Assembly (NCBI GenBank): GCA_934757245.1
Contig: CAKVLH010000009.1
Location: forward strand, 10,392-74,391
Reading direction: 5' to 3'
DNA from: an uncultured Candidatus Melainabacteria bacterium
GTDB lineage: Bacteria; Cyanobacteriota; Vampirovibrionia; Gastranaerophilales; Gastranaerophilaceae
Length of the DNA stretch: 64,000 bases
Shown: piece by piece, positions 59,258 to 64,000 of the stretch
How the letters are laid out: the number at the start of each line of letters is the position of its first letter
Numbering within the stretch: position 1 is the first letter of the stretch
Program-made: the position numbers and the translations under genes
Notes under the pieces: generated by a model
The model's database searches: none
What the model was told of the DNA's origin: nothing
The model's input: the letters and a program-made list of their open reading frames with translations, nothing else

Positions 59258-60982
59258 ATGTCATTTGAATACATCATTAATCAGGATGAAAAAATCAAAA
59301 AGCTTACGCAAGAAGAAAAAGAACAATTAGTAAGCAAAATTTCTTCTAAATTCGTAACGCTAAACAGCGAACGTTCAGAGAATTTAGAAATGGCGTCAAA
59401 TCTTGCCAACGAAATTTTCTTCAAAAATGATTTTAAATCACTAACCGACAAAAACCAAAAATGGAAAGCCAAAATTAAAATGTGTAAAACATTCATGTTT
59501 TATCAAACTCTAAAAGCTTTTATCTGGAGAAATACTTATGCAAATGTTAATTCTATGTTCGACGTGTCAGGTGAAAATCACGACTCCAACAACGCGTCAA
59601 ACAAACAAAAAGCAATGCTTGTGGACATTCTTGAGAAAATGGGTTACCAAAAGACCTGTGATCAAATCATTGATAACGCTTTACTTTATGGTGAATTGAT
59701 TTCGTTCACAGCGTGGAAAAAGAATTATGAAGAATATCGACGTCCTATTGATTTCTTTAAAAATCTTTTCTCTCAAGATTTTGCAAAACTTCCGCAAATA
59801 TTAGAAGCTATAAAAAACGGTAAAAATTACTGGGTAGATTCACGCAAAATTTACGACAATCCTTTTATTTACGCCGTAAATCCTGCCGATTTAGTTTTTG
59901 ATTCTTCACAAAAAGATAATTGGGATTCTTGCCCGAAAATTTATAGGTCTTATAAAACCGCAGGTGAAATTATTAATAACAAATATTATAATTTTACGGA
60001 CGAAGAAAAAGCCGAAATTTTAGAACTTCCGACAAGCGCAAGTCAAAATCCGAAAATAAAAGATGTTGTAAACGGTTCTACAATAGAAGTTTTAGAGCAT
60101 TGGGGTGATTTAAAATTGCCAGACGGAGCGGTATTGCATAACTGGCATGCAGTGGTTGTTGCGCGTAAGTATTTGGCATTTTTCGGTAAAAATGAAAGCA
60201 TTATTAACCCGTTTTCTTATGGTGCGTTTATCACTGACCCTGAAACCAAGCGCGGCATAAGTCCGTTGTATTCAGTGTTATCATTGGCGCATTTGCAAGA
60301 GGAATTAATGAACAGAACTTGCAACTTGCAAACGCTTAATGAAAATCCCCCACTTCTTGCGCCGGAAGGATTTTTTGATGAGGATGAAATTAATCTTTAT
60401 CCGGGTAAAATTATCGAATATGGTGATAATTTGACTCCGAGCGGTGCTTTTCAGCAATTGACATTTAATTCAAACATTTTCTTGCAAGATATTGAATTCT
60501 TAAACGATTTAATGGCTGAAGTTTCAGGAATTTTCCCTAATATGATTGGCTCTGTTGAAACAAGCGGAAACAAAACAGCGACAGAAATTAACACAAAAAC
60601 ACAAGGGCAGATGATACGTCTTGCTATGCTTGTGGATACGATTAACCAAGATTTGATTATTCCAAACGTAGAAAAAGTAGCAAAATTATGCGCGGATTTT
60701 AAATCTGGCATCGAAACCGTTTTTGTAAACCACGAAAACAAGCAAGAAGTGATTGAGATTGATGATTTTGTGCGTCAGGGCGATTACAAATATATGTACG
60801 CGGATTCTTCTATGACAACGCAAAAATCCGAACAAGCGGACATTGTGATACAAGCGATTGAGAAATTTTCATCCTTGATACCTTTGAATTTGCAAGAAAT
60901 ATTTATTTGGTATTTTGAGCAAAAAGGTGTTGATAGTCCGGAAAGATTTTTGGGCGCGGTGAATGAAGGTGGTGCGCAGTAG
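59258..60982 (+). CDS. Phage portal protein (podovirus-type)
   Basis: This 575-residue protein has the layout of podovirus-like head-to-tail connectors. It has an N-terminal stretch with many charges, the central NPFSYGAFITDPETKRGISPLYS region, and the diagnostic TATEINTKTQGQMIRLAMLVDTINQDLIIP segment, typical of portal proteins. The start at 59258 (MSFEYIINQ) has GGAAAGG 7 nt upstream. No large terminase, capsid or tail gene follows in the next 3 kb. It is probably a remnant of a prophage. Confidence 0.75.
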   Translation: MSFEYIINQDEKIKKLTQEEKEQLVSKISSKFVTLNSERSENLEMASNLANEIFFKNDFKSLTDKNQKWKAKIKMCKTFMFYQTLKAFIWRNTYANVNSMFDVSGENHDSNNASNKQKAMLVDILEKMGYQKTCDQIIDNALLYGELISFTAWKKNYEEYRRPIDFFKNLFSQDFAKLPQILEAIKNGKNYWVDSRKIYDNPFIYAVNPADLVFDSSQKDNWDSCPKIYRSYKTAGEIINNKYYNFTDEEKAEILELPTSASQNPKIKDVVNGSTIEVLEHWGDLKLPDGAVLHNWHAVVVARKYLAFFGKNESIINPFSYGAFITDPETKRGISPLYSVLSLAHLQEELMNRTCNLQTLNENPPLLAPEGFFDEDEINLYPGKIIEYGDNLTPSGAFQQLTFNSNIFLQDIEFLNDLMAEVSGIFPNMIGSVETSGNKTATEINTKTQGQMIRLAMLVDTINQDLIIPNVEKVAKLCADFKSGIETVFVNHENKQEVIEIDDFVRQGDYKYMYADSSMTTQKSEQADIVIQAIEKFSSLIPLNLQEIFIWYFEQKGVDSPERFLGAVNEGGAQ

Positions 60983-61009
60983 GGTTTGAGGAATGGAAAA
61001 TTGAAAATG

Positions 61010-61125
61010 GAAAATTGTTTTAAAAGGTCAATATGTGAATAGGTTTGTTTAAGGTGGGGAGTCGTTTGCGTATTTTGATTTGGAGTTAGTCGTGTTCAAT
61101 GAGAAAGTTGGACACGACTAATGGT
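61010..61125. repeat. Single octamer arm and REP-like hairpin
   Basis: GTCAATATGTGAATAGG (61018-61035) and TAGTCGTGTTCAATGAGAAAG...GGACACGACTA (61083-61121). Both are members of the families seen at 57336 and 59138. Confidence 0.65.
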
Positions 61126-61132
61126 TACGACT

Positions 61133-61939
61133 TTAACCTAGCACCTCAAAAGCTCTATGTTCAGGATTCCCTTGTGTTAGTGTTTTCCATATTTCTAAAG
61201 CTTCTGTGTCGCTCATAGTTTCAGCTAAATCTTTTGTTTTAGCTGACCCAACAACAGATATTTCATTGATTGGTATATCATGAGGATAAATATATTCTAA
61301 TCCGACTTTTCTTTGTTTATATAACTTAGAACTTACTGCTGAATCTCCTAATGCAACTGTTAAATCTGGAATACAAGCAACGCTCGGCATTCCATTATCC
61401 CTTATTGAGAGTCGGCTTGCATCTAACTTTGCAGTGGGAATCTTTAATAAAACCAATTCGGAATCTTGATGAAAACGTCCTTGTCCCAACAATCTTTCTA
61501 ATCCACGATACCCTTTATGATTGCCATAATGTTTAATCATATTTTGTAATTCAAGCATAAAAACACCAGAACCTAACCCACTCTCATTAGAAACTCTTAA
61601 GGTGCCTGTTTTTAACATAGATTCATAATTAGATTTTGTGGTTACGTGATATAAATAACGCGGAATTTTATGTTTTCCAACTTGTTTCTTAATATTAGCA
61701 CCAATCCAAGTTTTCGATTGTGCTAAATTCATAATTTTTTCTAAAAAATTCCAACCGGCATCTTCACCTAATTTACCATTACGACAATCATTAAACATTT
61801 TAGTACCGCCCACCAACTCGTCATAAATTGATGTAAGTTGTCTATGTGCTTGACCATAATTTGGAATGTCCGTTGGATGTTTAGTAGCTGTCATAATCGT
61901 ATTTTCAACTAACTTTAGACCTTTTACAGCATTGATCAT
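61133..61939 (-). CDS. ADP-ribosyltransferase-fold protein candidate
   Basis: This 268-residue protein has a helical N-terminal half (to about 90) and then RYLYHVTTKSNYESMLKTGTLRVSNESG (His98), the opening motif shared by DarT, Tpt1 and Arr-type ADP-ribosyltransferases. ELVLLKIPTAKLDASRLSIRDN and GLEYIYPHDIPINEISVVG (Glu215) follow, as the family's core strand and catalytic Glu region. The middle Tyr motif is not clear. It is opposite to, and 150 bp from, the portal gene. It could be a toxin or phage defence enzyme. The call is by motif shape only. Confidence 0.5.
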   Translation of the reverse strand: MINAVKGLKLVENTIMTATKHPTDIPNYGQAHRQLTSIYDELVGGTKMFNDCRNGKLGEDAGWNFLEKIMNLAQSKTWIGANIKKQVGKHKIPRYLYHVTTKSNYESMLKTGTLRVSNESGLGSGVFMLELQNMIKHYGNHKGYRGLERLLGQGRFHQDSELVLLKIPTAKLDASRLSIRDNGMPSVACIPDLTVALGDSAVSSKLYKQRKVGLEYIYPHDIPINEISVVGSAKTKDLAETMSDTEALEIWKTLTQGNPEHRAFEVLG

Positions 61940-62527
61940 AAATATATCTACCTATTTAACTAACCCTTATATATAAAAAGATTTTCTTTGATTAAAAATT
62001 GATAATTTGTAACAAAATATGAAGCAAGGTCGTGTTCAACGTTTTTATTGAGCATGACATGATATTTTTGGAGGATTATTTTACATATTATGAAATAGTT
62101 ATATAAAAGGCTGGATTCTTCATTTTATAAGACACTTACAAGTTTAATACTACCAGTTTAAAAGTGAAGTGTAAAAATCGGCTTTAGAATGACGTTTGGC
62201 TTGGAATTTCACGCCTTGTCGTCCGGAACGCGATTAGCGTGAAGGACCCAGCTTTTTGTAAACCGTTTTTTGTTATTGTCAGGCAGTGCCTGACCTACTA
62301 CTTTATAAAACCCTCTCCCTAACCCTGTCTTGGATTATTCGGGCAAGCATAACATTACAATAACAACAAATCCTATCGGATTTTTCTTGTTATTTTTATG
62401 TTATTTGCTCTTACGGGGCTACGCCCTACCGAAAATCCGCTCTCCCAAGGAGAGGGAAGAAGCAAGAATGGTTGTTTTTATGTGCAAAAAATTTGTATCC
62501 TGTATTTCGAGTGAGAGCGGTGTGTGG
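61940..62527. repeat. Repeat-only intergenic region
   Basis: No gene is seen in these 590 bp. REP-like GGTCGTGTTCAACG...TTGAGCATGAC lies at 62028. The third AAAAGGCTGGATTC element lies at 62090-62275 (with AGAATGACG...GTCGTCCGGAACGCG). GTCAGGCA/TGCCTGAC plus CTACT lies at 62278, and copy 3 of the ~150-bp element at 62315-62460, which is shorter with a deletion between GCTCTTACGGG and CTACCGAAAATCCGC. Confidence 0.8.
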
Positions 62528-63118
62528 TTATCTTGTGAAAAAGATGTATAGGCACAGGAAAAAGTCAACAAATAGGGTTATTACAAAATAGTAGTAAAAC
62601 ACATTTACAAAAATTTTGTAATATTTGTTTTCAACCAACTCTCGATTTTTTATGCAATCATCTTTGTTTAAGTCGATGATTAATAGAATAAAGTATATGA
62701 GGATTGCCAGGAGTACTATTGGAGAGCCAAAAAATGGTACAAATGCAAAATAAATTCCATTACCGTTGGTAAAATAAAAAGATTTATAAAAAGGATTTAT
62801 GAAGTATATTATCAATAAAATAGAAAAAATAGTTAAGATTTGTACTTTATTCTTTAAAATTGGAAAAATTAAAAATATAAATAAAATAACTATTGGGATT
62901 ATAGCTAAGACACAAATTATGGGAATAAATAGAAAAATAACAGCAAGTAATACATTTATAACATCTTGTGATACAAGAGGGTCTTTTATTATGTAAAGGC
63001 TAAAATATGTTGCAATCATTCCGAATAAAGGATACATGAAATTTGTAAAACCTAGCATCGCAAAGAAATTTGCGCTTAAACGATTTGGGAGTTTGTTAAA
63101 ATGTTCTTTTAGTGTCAT
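62528..63118 (-). CDS. Membrane protein of tandem paralogous pair, copy 1
   Basis: This 196-residue protein has five or six membrane helices. It starts MTLKEHFNKLPNRLSANFFAML and ends with LIIDLNKDDCIKN...ENKYYKIFVNVFYYYFVI, both nearly identical to the next gene. The middle is diverged. The start at 63118 is set by comparison with its paralogue; the open frame is longer upstream. No known family is recognised. The downstream flank also matches the paralogue's downstream flank. Confidence 0.65.
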   Translation of the reverse strand: MTLKEHFNKLPNRLSANFFAMLGFTNFMYPLFGMIATYFSLYIIKDPLVSQDVINVLLAVIFLFIPIICVLAIIPIVILFIFLIFPILKNKVQILTIFSILLIIYFINPFYKSFYFTNGNGIYFAFVPFFGSPIVLLAILIYFILLIIDLNKDDCIKNRELVENKYYKIFVNVFYYYFVITLFVDFFLCLYIFFTR

Positions 63119-63177
63119 AAGTAGATTATAGCATATTTTAGCAACAAAAGACATAGGTATATATATTAAAAATGGAG

Positions 63178-63284
63178 TAAAGTTTGTAGGTCGTGCTCAA
63201 CATTTTCATTGAGCACGACAATAATTTAAAAGCAAATCTCGAAGTAGTTAATGGTGCAAAAAATTGCACCCTACATTTCTAATA
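63178..63284. repeat. REP-like pair at the duplication junction
   Basis: TTTGTAGGTCGTGCTCAA...TTGAGCACGAC and GGTGCAAAAAATTGCACC with CCTACATTT lie with GTAGG heads facing outwards. It sits exactly between the two repeat units of the paralogous genes, in place of the original join. Confidence 0.8.
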
Positions 63285-63298
63285 AAAATGGTGTGTGT

Positions 63299-63865
63299 TT
63301 ATATTGTGAAAAAGAAGTATAAGCAAAAGAAAAAGCCGATTAGAAGTGTTATTACAAAATAGTAGTAAAACACATTTACAAAAATTTTGTAATATTTGTT
63401 TTCAACCAATTGTCGATTTTTTATGCAATCATCTTTGTTTAAGTCGATGATTAATAGAATAAAGTATATGAGGATTGCCAGTAAAACAAGTGGGACACAA
63501 GCAATTGACGCGAATGCAAATATTACATAGCACTCAAAAAATTTGTATAAAGGATTTGCAATATATATTATTAACGATGTTAATAATATAATTAAAATTT
63601 GTGTTTTAATTTTGAATTTAGTCGTAAATAAAAATATAAACAAAATGATTGTTGGAATAATTGCAAATAAACAACTAATTGGGAATAGATAAAACATAAC
63701 ATCAAAACTAAGAGTATGTAATTCCTGAATGAGATTGGGAAGACTTGTTATAATGGTAGCTAATAAACCTAATAAAGCATATAAAAAATACGTAAAACCT
63801 AGCATCGCAAAGAAATTTGCACTTAAACGATTTGGGAGTTTGTTAAAATGTTCTTTTAGTGTCAT
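63299..63865 (-). CDS. Membrane protein of tandem paralogous pair, copy 2
   Basis: This 188-residue paralogue of the previous gene has five or six membrane helices. It is almost identical over residues 1-30 and over the last 55 residues, but clearly different in between. The next gene's ribosome-binding-site region (GGAGTAAA) has a copy at 63170 after the first paralogue, so the duplicated unit reaches from about 62507 or 63285 to the start of the next gene. Function unknown. Confidence 0.65.
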   Translation of the reverse strand: MTLKEHFNKLPNRLSANFFAMLGFTYFLYALLGLLATIITSLPNLIQELHTLSFDVMFYLFPISCLFAIIPTIILFIFLFTTKFKIKTQILIILLTSLIIYIANPLYKFFECYVIFAFASIACVPLVLLAILIYFILLIIDLNKDDCIKNRQLVENKYYKIFVNVFYYYFVITLLIGFFFCLYFFFTI

Positions 63866-63929
63866 AGGCTGATTATAGCATATTTTATTAACAAAAGATA
63901 TAGGTATTTATATTAAAAATGGAGTAAAA

Positions 63930-64000
63930 ATGACAGATAAAATTTTAAAAGGTTATATTACGAATAACAGATACATTTGGAACGCAAATGAAGGTGCTTG
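63930..64000 (+). CDS. Partial gene running off the window
   Basis: The ATG at 63930 follows GGAGTAAAA (63921-63929) and begins MTDKILKGYITNNRYIWNAN, 23 codons to the window end. The upstream flank is shared with the duplicated paralogue unit. No family can be assigned from this length. Confidence 0.5.
   Translation, partial: MTDKILKGYITNNRYIWNANEGA

Noticed and set aside
62330..62551. Plus-strand 73-residue frame
   Set aside because: It reads mostly through copy 3 of the dispersed element and repeats in other copies do not keep the frame.

Overview
The window comes from an AT-rich, flagellated bacterium with an outer membrane (TolC-type channel beside an RND pump). The best fit is a non-photosynthetic relative of the Cyanobacteria (Vampirovibrionia/Melainabacteria, Gastranaerophilales type). 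Supporting signs are an 11-subunit complex I operon with no nuoEFG, a Tic20-like membrane protein, a YqeG-type HAD phosphatase, and many lineage-type hypothetical proteins that carry a short FKA/FRA/FKG motif near the N-terminus. This placement is inference; no 16S rRNA gene or universal marker tree is available here.

Layout. 1-2.0 kb: tRNA-Gly and two FKA-motif proteins. 2.1-12.0 kb: nuoABCDHIJKLMN on the minus strand, with hairpin-forming repeats in three gene junctions. 12.1-16.7 kb: Tic20-like protein, TPR protein, rsfS, rpiB, a calpain-like FRA protein and a GAF-type histidine kinase. 16.9-19.5 kb: rpmG, tRNA-Trp, secE, nusG, rplK, rplA, with two matching RNA structures in front of rplK and rplA. 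19.6-29.3 kb: yqeG, dprA-topA, alaS (with a Cys-rich insertion), an MBL hydrolase, an HNH-like FGR-motif protein and an HdeD-like protein. 29.9-37.8 kb: fliL-fliM-fliN, then tolC-RND-MFP. 38-49 kb: acetolactate-synthase-like enzyme, rdgB, tRNA-Pro and tRNA-Arg, a CgeB-like glycosyltransferase, a SEC-C protein, a CheD/CNF-like candidate deamidase, dnaB, mntP, a 57-residue small protein, a possible structured RNA, a ROK glucokinase and a radical SAM/SPASM protein. 49.9-54.8 kb: flagellin and, on the opposite strand, response regulator-kinase-flgB-flgC-fliE. 55.2-64 kb: a large FKG-motif protein, then an accessory zone with a portal protein and other phage-like genes, a GIY-YIG nuclease, an ADP-ribosyltransferase-like protein and two tandem paralogous membrane proteins, all separated by dispersed repeats.

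Three themes stand out. First, several otherwise unrelated proteins share the short N-terminal motif, and three of them carry recognisable or plausible enzymatic centres (calpain-like, HNH-like, CheD/CNF-like). This looks like a set of effector-type proteins. Second, the intergenic DNA holds at least four families of hairpin repeats: octamer-built AATAA arms, GTAGG-headed REP-like hairpins, CCTC/GAGG elements, and a ~150-bp element in three copies. Two near-identical inverted copies of the octamer family bracket flgC, so inversion of this rod gene is formally possible. Third, several genes have extended -10 boxes only 6-9 nt before the start codon and no Shine-Dalgarno sequence, which suggests leaderless transcripts.

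All calls rest on reading the sequence and on remembered family motifs; no database search was run.
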